DNA of 23,781 nt from a virus: positions 1-23,781 of IMG/VR virus record IMGVR_UViG_3300042731_000038; one strand, given 5' to 3'. Below, in pieces: positions 6,519-13,806 of this stretch (the stretch's first letter is position 1; each line of letters opens with the position of its first letter). Below the pieces are notes generated by a model that was not told where the DNA came from, searched no databases, and worked only from the letters and a program-made list of their open reading frames with translations. A program made the translations under genes and the position numbers.

Positions 6519-8237
6519 TTAGGACTCATCAGACATCTTAGAAAAGTCATTGACTTTTTCAAACTTGATGGTCCTGAGGAACTTGTCTACTAGAATATCC
6601 CCTTTGTGAGATATAACAAAGACATTAGTACCGTTGCCGAGACTGCGAAGAATTTGCAGAAGTTCAGCAGTGCCTGACGAGTCCAAAGATGAATCAAATA
6701 CCTCGTCAAGTATGAGTAAGTTGGTGGCAACACTGTTCTTCATCCTAGCGACTTCGCGCCAAGTAAACAGCAATGCGAGGTCAATCTTTTGTTTCTCTCC
6801 CTCAGAGAAAGATGCATATGAAAATTCATCCCTAAAACGACTTTTAATAACCTCTCCAAACTCTTCGTCTAGCGTGAAGTTAACAAAGAAGTCCATCGAT
6901 TGAAGGTATTTATTAATCAGTTGATTAAAGACAGGTACATATTTTTTGATAATCTGACGTTTGATGCCAGAGTCTTTCAGCAGAGTAGACACAACCTGAT
7001 ACTCATCAAGTTGCTGACTAACTGCAGCACAGTCTTTTTCAGTCTTTTGATGTTCCTTCGTTAGTGTTTCAAGGATCTTTTCATGTTCAATGATACTAGG
7101 TCTGTCTTGCAGTTCTAGAATCTGTTTGTTGATCTCAAGGTTCTCCATCTCCAGACGAACAACCTCTCGTTCAGCCGCAGTTGCATCACTACGAGTCTCA
7201 TACAGTTTAGCAGAGACTTCTTCCATTTTAGTGATGACTTCTACTGCTTCAGCAATATCTTCAGAATATCCTTCGATTTCAGTAGCAAGATTCTTACCCC
7301 ACTTAGTCAAGGTCTTGACCTGATCTTCTTTGAAGTTTTTACTGATCTCCTGAGTACAGGTAGGACAACTGTGATTATCTTTGAAGAACTTCAGATCTTT
7401 AGAGATCAACTTGAGTTCAGACTTTTTATCTGCCTGACCTTGACGAAGTTTACGAACAAACTTCCTCTGAGATTCTGTGTCGCCAATCTGTTCTTCTAGG
7501 ATGACAATATCATCCTTGAGTTTCTGGTGACGGAGTGACGCATCTTCAATCTTCTGTTCATTAGTTTGAATCCTCTGTCGTCTTTCTTCCTGACGATTCT
7601 CATTTACTTCTTGTAGAGATGAGATCAATCTATTTTGAGAAGTCAACTTCTCTGAAGACAGACGAAGCATATGTCCACAATCATTTTGTTGCTGTTGGGT
7701 AGAACGAACTCTATCCTTCAACAATGCATTCATGTTTGAGAAGATGTTGATATCAAGTAGATCTTCAATAACTTCTCGTCGGTGAGATGCTTGGAGTTGC
7801 ATGAAGGGGACAAAAGTTGATGATCCCAGTATGACAACTTGAGTAAAACTTTTGAAATTGAGTTTGAGGATTGACTGCTCCAAGTATTTCTGCGTGTCCT
7901 TGACGGCAGCGTCCTGGTCAACCAGTTTATGATTCTTATAAAGTTCAAATACATTGGGTTTGATTCCCCTGAATACACGATACTCATCTTTGCCAATAGA
8001 GAAACACACTTCTACTTTCGTGCCCTTCTCATTGATACTGTTTACCAGTTGACTTTTGTTGATCTTTCTGAACGGTTTGTTGAACAAAGCAAAACACAGG
8101 GCGTCCAACATAGTGGACTTCCCTGCGCCATTGTCTCCAACAATCAATGTTGATGGTGATTCGCAAAAATCAATCTCTGTCCACTGGTCACCTGTAGATA
8201 AAAAATTCTTCCAGCGGATAGTCTCAAATGTAATCAT
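6519..8237 (-). CDS. 46: Recombination endonuclease subunit gp46 (Rad50/SbcC-like ATPase)
   Basis: The 572-aa ATPase subunit of the gp46/gp47 complex, which resects DNA ends for recombination-dependent replication and degrades host DNA in T4. Walker A is GDNGAGKS (34-41). Long heptad-rich coiled-coil regions (about 170-285 and 300-415) flank a zinc-hook CPTC (291-294). The ABC signature is SFSEGE (477-482) and Walker B is NLLILDE (506-512). The length matches T4 gp46 (560 aa). Its ATG shares one base with the stop of the DUF3110-like gene, so gp47, DUF3110-like and gp46 form one operon. All catalytic landmarks are intact. Confidence 0.96.
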   Translation of the reverse strand: MITFETIRWKNFLSTGDQWTEIDFCESPSTLIVGDNGAGKSTMLDALCFALFNKPFRKINKSQLVNSINEKGTKVEVCFSIGKDEYRVFRGIKPNVFELYKNHKLVDQDAAVKDTQKYLEQSILKLNFKSFTQVVILGSSTFVPFMQLQASHRREVIEDLLDINIFSNMNALLKDRVRSTQQQQNDCGHMLRLSSEKLTSQNRLISSLQEVNENRQEERRQRIQTNEQKIEDASLRHQKLKDDIVILEEQIGDTESQRKFVRKLRQGQADKKSELKLISKDLKFFKDNHSCPTCTQEISKNFKEDQVKTLTKWGKNLATEIEGYSEDIAEAVEVITKMEEVSAKLYETRSDATAAEREVVRLEMENLEINKQILELQDRPSIIEHEKILETLTKEHQKTEKDCAAVSQQLDEYQVVSTLLKDSGIKRQIIKKYVPVFNQLINKYLQSMDFFVNFTLDEEFGEVIKSRFRDEFSYASFSEGEKQKIDLALLFTWREVARMKNSVATNLLILDEVFDSSLDSSGTAELLQILRSLGNGTNVFVISHKGDILVDKFLRTIKFEKVNDFSKMSDES

Positions 8238-8485
8238 TACGGGGGAACAATAAGATCGTCTTTTTTAACAACAGAATAAGTGTAACCGTAGGTATTGCAA
8301 TTGATAGCAATAACTTCTTGGTCCACTTCCATAACTTCTAATTCTTCATCATAATCATCTGCTTGCAATAGTCCAACATATCTTTCGGCGTCGTCAGAAT
8401 CTTCAAAGACTGTGACTGTCTTTGATAAATCTTTGCTGTTGACTGCATAAATGCCACCTGTTTTCTTGTCGGTTAATACAAACAT
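8237..8485 (-). CDS. DUF3110-like protein between gp47 and gp46
   Basis: An 82-aa acidic protein. The pattern VFEDSDDAERYVGLLQADDY, then a valine/glutamate-rich stretch (LEVMEVDQEVIAINCNTYGY) and a C-terminal VPP resembles DUF3110, a domain of unknown function found mainly in cyanobacteria and plastid-bearing lineages (typical features: FED.DDAERYA.LL.A.DF, EEI..FC...GY, VPP). The call is from memory of that pattern. The gene shares one base with both neighbours (gp47 stop side and gp46 start), so it is co-translated with the Mre11/Rad50-like pair. No catalytic motif is visible. A role as an accessory or host-interaction factor for that complex is inference only. Confidence 0.75.
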   Translation of the reverse strand: MFVLTDKKTGGIYAVNSKDLSKTVTVFEDSDDAERYVGLLQADDYDEELEVMEVDQEVIAINCNTYGYTYSVVKKDDLIVPP

Positions 8486-9516
8486 TAGAGTTCGGATGCT
8501 TCCATGTACAGTGATCTCATTACAGATTTGACGTTTGACTTATCAACTTTTAGATCTATTTCATCTATGTAGTTGTCTAAGAGAGTCATTGTATCTTCGG
8601 ATTCCAGAACCGAATCTGATGAGGATTCAACGCTGAGATCTTCTACAATCTTAAGATCACCAAGAGACATATCTTGAAGTTGCTTGACTGCATAGTCAAA
8701 CTTTGCATAGTCGCCCTTCTCTTCTACGATTAGTTTGACAAATGCTCCTTTGAGTTCGGTCTCATCTGGTAATACAACTCCATTATTATAATAGAGCTTA
8801 TGAAAAATGTCAAAAGGGTTCCTGTAAAAAGTTGTCCTAAGACTTTCAGTATCGAAGATGTGGAATCCTCTTTTACATCCATAGTCATTCCAATACAACT
8901 GATAGGGGTTACCCAGATAATTAATGTTGCCCTTAGAGGACTTCATATGATAGTGTCCTGAGAACACTTTCTTGAACTTAGAGAAATGACTAGGATCCAT
9001 ACCACGATCCATTACATGACCAGGGTGAGCTTCAAACCCATTAAGCTCAAGATGCCCCATACAGACAGTAGCATCACTTTCTGATACAGTTCTGAGGGTA
9101 TGTTCGTAGTTCTCGTCACATATCCAAGGAAGAAGAAGTACAGAAACACCACCGATAGTAATGGTAGTAGGTTCAGTATAGAGACTGATGTTTCTGTATC
9201 CCTCAAGTAACTCACCTGGGGCGTTAACTCGTAAAGTGTTCTTGTAGTAGATATCATGGTTGCCTACTAACATATGCATTTGGACACCTAACTTAGCGAG
9301 AGGATCAAACCACATATCTTTCGCTGCTTCCAGCGACATAAAATTGATTGATCTTCGCTTATCAAAAGTATCTCCCAAGCATATGACGTGCTCGATACCA
9401 TACTTCTTGATATAAGGTAGAACTACATCACCGTAAAATTTACGATAATGATCTAAGAAATGTACGTTGTCGTTTCGGACACCAAAGTGCTGATCAGTTA
9501 TCAGTAGGATCTTCAT
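8485..9516 (-). CDS. 47: Recombination endonuclease subunit gp47 (Mre11/SbcD-like nuclease)
   Basis: A 343-aa calcineurin-like metallophosphoesterase, the nuclease partner of gp46. The metal-binding motifs occur in order: DQH (8-10), GDTFDKR (48-54), GNHD (85-88), GHLELNG (154-160) and SGHYH (186-190). The length matches T4 gp47 (339 aa). It heads the gp47, DUF3110-like, gp46 group. Its start lies 22 bases inside the end of the 47-aa ORF, so it is probably coupled to the gp55 transcript. The complex processes double-strand ends to feed UvsX/UvsY recombination, and UvsY and UvsW are encoded a few kilobases upstream. Confidence 0.95.
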   Translation of the reverse strand: MKILLITDQHFGVRNDNVHFLDHYRKFYGDVVLPYIKKYGIEHVICLGDTFDKRRSINFMSLEAAKDMWFDPLAKLGVQMHMLVGNHDIYYKNTLRVNAPGELLEGYRNISLYTEPTTITIGGVSVLLLPWICDENYEHTLRTVSESDATVCMGHLELNGFEAHPGHVMDRGMDPSHFSKFKKVFSGHYHMKSSKGNINYLGNPYQLYWNDYGCKRGFHIFDTESLRTTFYRNPFDIFHKLYYNNGVVLPDETELKGAFVKLIVEEKGDYAKFDYAVKQLQDMSLGDLKIVEDLSVESSSDSVLESEDTMTLLDNYIDEIDLKVDKSNVKSVMRSLYMEASEL

Positions 9517-9637
9517 TCTTACCTTGTTCTAAATCACGAAGTCGTTTGCGCCAGTAACCGCGCTCATTGTCGTCTCTGCAAGCATTGTCTCTTTCGATTG
9601 CTTCTTGCAGTCTTTCTCGGTCTGTTTTTTGGGTCAT
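9494..9637 (-). CDS. Small charged protein, 47 aa, between gp55 and gp47
   Basis: The ATG (9637-9635) overlaps the gp55 stop codon (ATGA), and the frame ends inside gp47, overlapping its start by 23 bases. It encodes MTQKTDRERLQEAIERDNAC, then RDDNERGYWRKRLRDLEQ and a short tail. Almost all of it is charged helix, possibly a short coiled coil or nucleic-acid-binding peptide. It fills what would otherwise be a gap of about 115 bases between gp55 and gp47. I do not recognise a family. Confidence comes from the stop/start coupling and the coherent helical composition. Confidence 0.65.
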   Translation of the reverse strand: MTQKTDRERLQEAIERDNACRDDNERGYWRKRLRDLEQGKNEDPTDN

Positions 9638-10167
9638 CGTTTGGAGTTCATCTCTACGCGGGACTTGATCTGATTATATCCTGAATCCGTGTCACCGTCA
9701 ACTGTGAAGACGTGATCGTATCCAGACTTCTCCAAAATCTTATCCTTGATCTCCATTTGCCTTTTCTCTTTTTGAATCCTTCTAAGGAAGGCATAGTACA
9801 CAATCTGTGTAAAGTATGCAAAAGGGTTCTTAGATTTTGCTGGATCGAAGTTATCAATGTATTGAATGCAGTTCTCTATGCCATCACATACCATGTCATC
9901 CTTGTACATATAGTTAATGAAGTTAGGACGATATGAAAGGTGAGTAGCAATCTTCAAGAAGCAACTTCCAATGTAGTTATTTACCCTCGGTTTATTAGGG
10001 GACTCCCAGTTCTTTAAAATATTAAATTGCTCATCTCTATCCATTTCTGCGAGACCGTCAATTTCCTTGCAGGCAGCAATAAAGACTTTCTCTTTATACT
10101 TGACGATAGCAGCAAGAAACTCTTGGTTATCAACGTAATGTTGTTTTTGTTTTTTGACAGTTCTCAT
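9634..10167 (-). CDS. 55: Late-transcription sigma factor gp55
   Basis: The T4-type sigma factor that directs host RNA polymerase to late promoters of the TATAAATA type. From the chosen ATG (10167-10165) the protein is 177 aa, close to T4 gp55 (185 aa). The core (NNYIGSCFLKIATHLSYRPN, residues 63-82, then DGIENCIQYIDNFDPAKS and FAYFTQIVYYAFLRRIQKEK) is the sigma region 2 pattern. The frame stays open to an ATG at 10200, but that would lie upstream of a strong promoter -10 at 10194-10189, so the downstream start is preferred. It is followed by ATGA-coupled small gene and gp47. Its targets, the late boxes near gp18, gp19, gp20 and gp22, are in this window. Confidence 0.92.
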   Translation of the reverse strand: MRTVKKQKQHYVDNQEFLAAIVKYKEKVFIAACKEIDGLAEMDRDEQFNILKNWESPNKPRVNNYIGSCFLKIATHLSYRPNFINYMYKDDMVCDGIENCIQYIDNFDPAKSKNPFAYFTQIVYYAFLRRIQKEKRQMEIKDKILEKSGYDHVFTVDGDTDSGYNQIKSRVEMNSKR

Positions 10168-10188
10168 TTCGCGTCTCGCTTTATGTAC

Positions 10189-10216
10189 ATTATAACACAC
10201 TTGACAAGAACGTCAA
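10189..10216 (-). promoter_or_regulatory. Sigma70-type promoter of gp55
   Basis: The minus strand has TTGACG (10216-10211), a 16-base spacer, then TATAAT (10194-10189), and the gp55 ATG begins 22 bases downstream. This is the best -35/-10 pair in the window. It implies that host RNA polymerase starts gp55 transcription independently of uvsW readthrough. Confidence 0.75.
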
Positions 10217-10218
10217 GT
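10199..10218. repeat. Inverted repeat over the gp55 -35 box
   Basis: Plus-strand acttgac (10199-10205) and gtcaagt (10212-10218) are perfect 7-bp inverted arms around a 6-base centre. The right arm contains most of the -35 box. There is no T-tract, so a protein-binding dyad is more likely than a terminator. Confidence 0.6.
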
Positions 10219-10262
10219 ACCTGTAGAATAACCTTGTGAGAGGTTCAGAAATACTATATCTA

Positions 10263-10700
10263 TTACTTAGTAATATCTGGTGAAGACTTATAGATCTTTT
10301 CTAACAGGGAGCGTGCATCTTTTGTTGTACCCAAATGACCCATCTCTTTTTGTAGGTCAATACGGGTACTATTCTTTTTTCCAACATCTTCTCCCATAAT
10401 AAATGCTTGATACATGTATGAAACTTCTTTGCTCATAGAAGTGACAGTAATGATATCTTTCTCAGGAAGAATAAAGAAGTCTTCATCAGAAAATTGCATC
10501 CACTTTGCAAACCCCATTCCTCTGACGGTGCGACCGTCTTCGGTTTCCTTATGGATGATCTGAGTACACACAGGATCTTGGATGAAGACAAGAGTCTGTC
10601 CATCATCTTCTGTCAGCACTGCTTTACCTAGGACTTCATCCCCACTAACGAGTTTAAATATCCCGTAAAATTCTTCGTCGTGTCTTGCGTAGTTAATCAT
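10263..10700 (-). CDS. Conserved phage protein, 145 aa, unknown (possible Sm-like N-terminus)
   Basis: A 145-aa protein between uvsW and gp55. The first about 70 residues (FYGIFKLVSGDEVLGKAVLT, then a charged turn, TLVFIQDPVCTQIIHKE) read like an Sm/SH3-type small beta-barrel, with the 'LxSGxExxGKxxxxD...xxIxDP' layout common in such folds. That is inference from pattern. The C-terminal part (VSYMYQAFIMGEDVGKKNST...SLLEKIYKSS) is helical. The ATG overlaps the end of uvsW by 8 bases. I recall homologues in cyanomyoviruses at this place, unnamed. A role in RNA binding would fit its fold and its gp55 neighbour, but nothing in the sequence proves it. Confidence 0.75.
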   Translation of the reverse strand: MINYARHDEEFYGIFKLVSGDEVLGKAVLTEDDGQTLVFIQDPVCTQIIHKETEDGRTVRGMGFAKWMQFSDEDFFILPEKDIITVTSMSKEVSYMYQAFIMGEDVGKKNSTRIDLQKEMGHLGTTKDARSLLEKIYKSSPDITK

Positions 10701-12165
10701 AAGCTTTTAGTTTTACATCTATGATTTCATACTGAAATTTTTCTTCGTTATATACCTTGACTCTTTCCATCAAATGATTGAGGGTATAGTTATTACCTCT
10801 GTCTGTGGAGATGTCATCCGCAATATCATATAATGTTGCTTGTGATTTGTTTTCGCCTTTCCTCAGAACACGACCAATAGATTGAAGGTTCCTCACTCGG
10901 GACTTAGAAGGACTAGCGAAAATAACGTTATGTAATCTTTTAATATTGATACCAGTAGAGAAAGTACCATATGAAGCAACGATAATGGCATTGTCCGACT
11001 GCTCAGTAAGTAATCGGATGTCTTCACGGTCATCAACATCGACACCACCATGTACAAAATGTACTGGTCTGTCCGTGTGACTATTTATCATCTCGTAAAG
11101 AGGGACACCGTGCCTTTCTACATAGTTAAAGAGCACTAACGTATTTCCTTTGAGATCGCACGCTAAGTTGCGAATGAATTTATTTCTACCCGTGTGATCT
11201 ACTAGATATCCGATCTCATCTTGATAACCTTCAAACAGTTGTTCCTCGTGCTTGAGCAGCACTATCTTTACTTTCAACTTGGCAACGTGACCCGCTGCCA
11301 TCAATTGATTAGTTCTTGTAACCTGAGAGCATCTACCGAATACACCTTCCAGAACCAACTGGTTGACGTTTGCACCATCTAATGTACCAGTGAAACCAAT
11401 GCGATACTTACAGGCATGAAGTTTGCCCATCAAAGAAGTCAAAGATTTAGCTTTGAAAAGGTGTGCCTCGTCACCGATAATTACGTCGAACCTATCAAAC
11501 CACTTACGCGGTTCTTTATAGATCGATTGCCAAGTGGTAATTACTACCTGATGGTCCGTGTATTTGTCTGCCCCCGCATATATTTTGTGGCAATTTTCGG
11601 CACACATCCATCCATATTCTGTAAAATCTTTATGCATCTGCTCGACGAGAGACGTAGTTGGAACTACAATTAGAACGCTCCTATCAACGTTTGTGTGGAA
11701 TCTAACCAGTGCATAGATCATCAGAGATTTCCCTGATGCTGTTGGGGATAATAGTAATCGTCTGTTGTATTTCAGGGCTTCGTATATTGCCTTATATTGA
11801 TAGTCGCGTACCTTTAACTCAGGTGGAAGTCCTAAGGATTTTACGAAACCAACTACCGACTGAGGAGTGATGAATTCATTCTGCTCAAGAGGATGACCAA
11901 AATACTTACAGTCTTCCATTCGATACTTATATCCTTTCTCATCCGCCCAGTCCATGAGATAGTCTAAGAGACCGCAATAAATCTCTCCTGTCGCTGGGGA
12001 GAAAAGGCGGATTTTTCCATCCCATCCTTTCCAGCGACGTTGCTTCTGCATATACTTTGCTTGCTCTACCTCAAAGGTAAAGAAGTCTGCTAACTCATAA
12101 TTAATGTGAGGTTCTGCTTCAACTTTAAGATAAACTTCATTCTTCTTACGAATAAGGAGGTCCAT
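10693..12165 (-). CDS. uvsW: UvsW-like DNA/RNA helicase (SF2)
   Basis: A 490-aa superfamily 2 helicase. T4 UvsW unwinds R-loops and branched DNA and drives branch migration, switching replication from origin-dependent to recombination-dependent mode. After an N-terminal DNA-binding region (RRWKGWDGKIRLFSP, 43-57) come a Q-motif-like RDYQ (120-123), Walker A PTASGKS (141-147), DEAH (232-235), motif III-like GFTGTLDG (257-264) and motif VI QSIGRVLRKG (428-437). Both RecA-like domains are complete. The length is near T4 UvsW (502 aa). The start overlaps the end of the 2OG oxygenase gene by 20 bases, and the gene is followed by the 145-aa unknown. Confidence 0.95.
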   Translation of the reverse strand: MDLLIRKKNEVYLKVEAEPHINYELADFFTFEVEQAKYMQKQRRWKGWDGKIRLFSPATGEIYCGLLDYLMDWADEKGYKYRMEDCKYFGHPLEQNEFITPQSVVGFVKSLGLPPELKVRDYQYKAIYEALKYNRRLLLSPTASGKSLMIYALVRFHTNVDRSVLIVVPTTSLVEQMHKDFTEYGWMCAENCHKIYAGADKYTDHQVVITTWQSIYKEPRKWFDRFDVIIGDEAHLFKAKSLTSLMGKLHACKYRIGFTGTLDGANVNQLVLEGVFGRCSQVTRTNQLMAAGHVAKLKVKIVLLKHEEQLFEGYQDEIGYLVDHTGRNKFIRNLACDLKGNTLVLFNYVERHGVPLYEMINSHTDRPVHFVHGGVDVDDREDIRLLTEQSDNAIIVASYGTFSTGINIKRLHNVIFASPSKSRVRNLQSIGRVLRKGENKSQATLYDIADDISTDRGNNYTLNHLMERVKVYNEEKFQYEIIDVKLKAYD

Positions 12166-12691
12166 AAAACCATGCTACCAACGATTTTCTCACTCCAGAA
12201 GTGACAGGGCGAACCCTATGCCATTGATCTCCTTGGAAAAAAATAGCAGACCAAGGTTTTAACTTAAAAGTTTTGTACCTTGGGTCTGCATCTGGTCTAT
12301 ATATCTCCAAATCAAACTCGCCTCCTTCGTAGTCGTCGTTCAAGAAGAGAGTCATACTAATCTTTCTGATGAATCCGTTAACTGGTCTTGGGTGCTGGTC
12401 AACGTGCCAATCATAGAAGTCTCCCTCACCATATACACCAAACTGTACAGGTTCTATACCCGAAAGGTTTAGGTTCCAGTGAGCAGATCTGTTGATCTGT
12501 TTAGACATACGCATAAGCATGGATAAGAGTTCTATGTCTCTCACCCACGCTACTTCTGAACTTCTAGTCGATCTGTGACTACTGTGTAACTCTCCTTTCT
12601 TCCAATCCAGATCTTTTGAAATTGCTTTTCTGACAGTGGCAATTGATTGCCTATTGAAATCAACTTCTTTGTAATACAGTCCGTAGTTCAT
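12146..12691 (-). CDS. 2-oxoglutarate/Fe(II)-dependent oxygenase, 181 aa
   Basis: A prolyl-4-hydroxylase-like dioxygenase that would couple 2-oxoglutarate decarboxylation to hydroxylation of an unknown substrate. From the ATG at 12691-12689 (TAATG overlap with the uvsY stop) the facial triad is H96-x-D98 (in DWHVDQ) and H158 (in QWHRV), with R168 (GVRKS) as the 2OG-binding arginine. The core strands (ISMTLFLNDDYEGGEFDLEI) fit the double-stranded beta-helix. The frame extends nine residues further upstream to 12718, but coupling to uvsY supports the shorter start. It lies between uvsY and uvsW, suggesting co-expression with recombination genes. The substrate could be protein, DNA base or free amino acid. 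Confidence 0.88.
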   Translation of the reverse strand: MNYGLYYKEVDFNRQSIATVRKAISKDLDWKKGELHSSHRSTRSSEVAWVRDIELLSMLMRMSKQINRSAHWNLNLSGIEPVQFGVYGEGDFYDWHVDQHPRPVNGFIRKISMTLFLNDDYEGGEFDLEIYRPDADPRYKTFKLKPWSAIFFQGDQWHRVRPVTSGVRKSLVAWFYGPPYS

Positions 12692-13119
12692 TAGAATCCA
12701 TTCTGAAACCTCTTCCACTCAATAGCGTTCTTGATATGATATGTGCGACTGTTGATCATTCTCAGTACGCCATCAAGAAAGAAGAGAACTTGATCTATGT
12801 AGTCTATCTTGTATTGTAGTTTTCGCACGTCATCGTCTGCATCGATGAACATAGTGATCTCTTCTTTGGTTGTCAGTTTCAGATCAAACGGCATTTCTTT
12901 GTACACCGTAGCAGGTGCTTTGCCTTTGTAGTACAACCATTTTTCTTTCAGCATTCCACGCATCTCACTCTGCCTCTCTTTCTTCATCAGAGAGTAGGTG
13001 TTGTAGAACTCCATGTATTTCATATGGAGTTGAGGGATTGCCAGAGAATCATTATCGTGAAGATCGTCATCCAGTTTGGAATCAGTCTTCCACATTGTCT
13101 GAAGTTGTTCTAGGTTCAT
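12691..13119 (-). CDS. uvsY: UvsY-like recombination mediator
   Basis: A 142-aa protein matching T4 UvsY in length (137 aa) and position. UvsY helps load the UvsX recombinase on gp32-coated single-stranded DNA. Recognisable segments are MNLEQLQTMWKTDSKLDDDL at the N-terminus, WLYYKGKAPATVYKE in the middle and the C-terminal NSRTYHIKNAIEWKRFQNGF, all familiar from cyanophage UvsY proteins. It is helical and basic, with no catalytic motif, as expected. It overlaps the end of the 63-aa ORF upstream and is TAATG-coupled to the oxygenase downstream. UvsX is not in this window. Confidence 0.88.
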   Translation of the reverse strand: MNLEQLQTMWKTDSKLDDDLHDNDSLAIPQLHMKYMEFYNTYSLMKKERQSEMRGMLKEKWLYYKGKAPATVYKEMPFDLKLTTKEEITMFIDADDDVRKLQYKIDYIDQVLFFLDGVLRMINSRTYHIKNAIEWKRFQNGF

Positions 13120-13273
13120 TACTAAGAGAATACTTAAATTTCATTGCTTGAAGAAACCAAGCATCTGTGAGACACTTCGGTCCTTCCATTATAATACGTG
13201 CTTGCTTATATTTCACTGATGGGTCTGCAAGGGCACGTCTTTTCCATTCTGGTAAATTATCTTCGTGTTGCAC
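13082..13273 (-). CDS. Small protein, 63 aa, upstream of uvsY, unknown function
   Basis: A GTG-started frame (13273-13271) that overlaps the end of the tail-tube-like gene by 17 bases and the start of uvsY by 38 bases. It covers a gap of about 137 bases that would otherwise be empty. The protein (MQHEDNLPEWKRRALADPSV, then KYKQARIIMEGPKCLTDAWF) has ordered helix-like segments and plausible codon use. An alternative GTG or ATG start is possible, as no close Shine-Dalgarno is seen before the GTG (a GAGGTAAG lies about 14 bases upstream). The family is not recognised. The C-terminal 13 residues, which lie within uvsY DNA, are less certain to be conserved. Confidence 0.62.
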   Translation of the reverse strand: MQHEDNLPEWKRRALADPSVKYKQARIIMEGPKCLTDAWFLQAMKFKYSLSNEPRTTSDNVED

Positions 13274-13805
13274 TGTTAACGTTTCTTACCTCGTAAGTAG
13301 TGTACTTGAAAGTTGCGGTTGCTGTAAAGTAATCGTTGTCACTTCCTGTAACATCAAAATTCAATGTGCTTAGATTTGTAGGGAATAAATCTTTGAACAC
13401 AATATCAAAGTTTGCTCTGTTATTATTGTTCAAAACTTGTAGAGTAGCATCAGAAACTTTTACATCTTGTTTCGGATTCTTTTCATTTGCTGCTTTCCAA
13501 ACAGTTCTTTCAAACAGTTCTTGGGGTGTACCTAAGGCACGCATCCAATTATGCAACTGCATATAGTTCTCTAAGTTTTCATCAACAATAAACTCCACAC
13601 TGAAGTCTGCATATTGCATATTCCCGTCGATAGGAATACGAACCAAACCTCTAGTTGGAATGTCTACTGTGCCAAGACTAATCTCAGGAATCTCCGCTTT
13701 CTGACATAGGAACGAAACTTTCCTTGCCTTATCGAGAATGAAGACGAACCCGATAGGAGACAGAAAATTTCTGTTTGTTAGTTGTTCTTCGTACCAGTTT
13801 GCCAT
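13257..13805 (-). CDS. Virion protein with tail-tube fold, paralogue of gp19
   Basis: A 182-aa structural protein. Residues 34-91 (CQKAEIPEISLGTVDIPTRG...NYMQLHNWMRALG) line up with residues 48-104 of the gp19 tail tube protein in this window (RAANLPSSQIGVIEVPFRGR...AFEKW): shared 'A.[LI]P...[IL]G.[IV][ED][VI]P.RG' followed by an aromatic-strand and an acidic helix. It is therefore a member of the tail-tube family. It may be a tube initiator of the gp54/gp48 kind. Some cyanophage maps place a tail completion protein, gp3, at this position between gp23 and uvsY, so I give no symbol. It starts one base after the oxygenase stop and is expressed with it. Confidence 0.72.
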   Translation of the reverse strand: MANWYEEQLTNRNFLSPIGFVFILDKARKVSFLCQKAEIPEISLGTVDIPTRGLVRIPIDGNMQYADFSVEFIVDENLENYMQLHNWMRALGTPQELFERTVWKAANEKNPKQDVKVSDATLQVLNNNNRANFDIVFKDLFPTNLSTLNFDVTGSDNDYFTATATFKYTTYEVRNVNSATRR

Positions 13806-13806
13806 G

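Noticed and set aside
10168-10200. Longer gp55 start adding MCYNVHKARRE
   Set aside because: The added codons cover the promoter -10 and the expected transcription start, so they would not be in the mRNA from that promoter.
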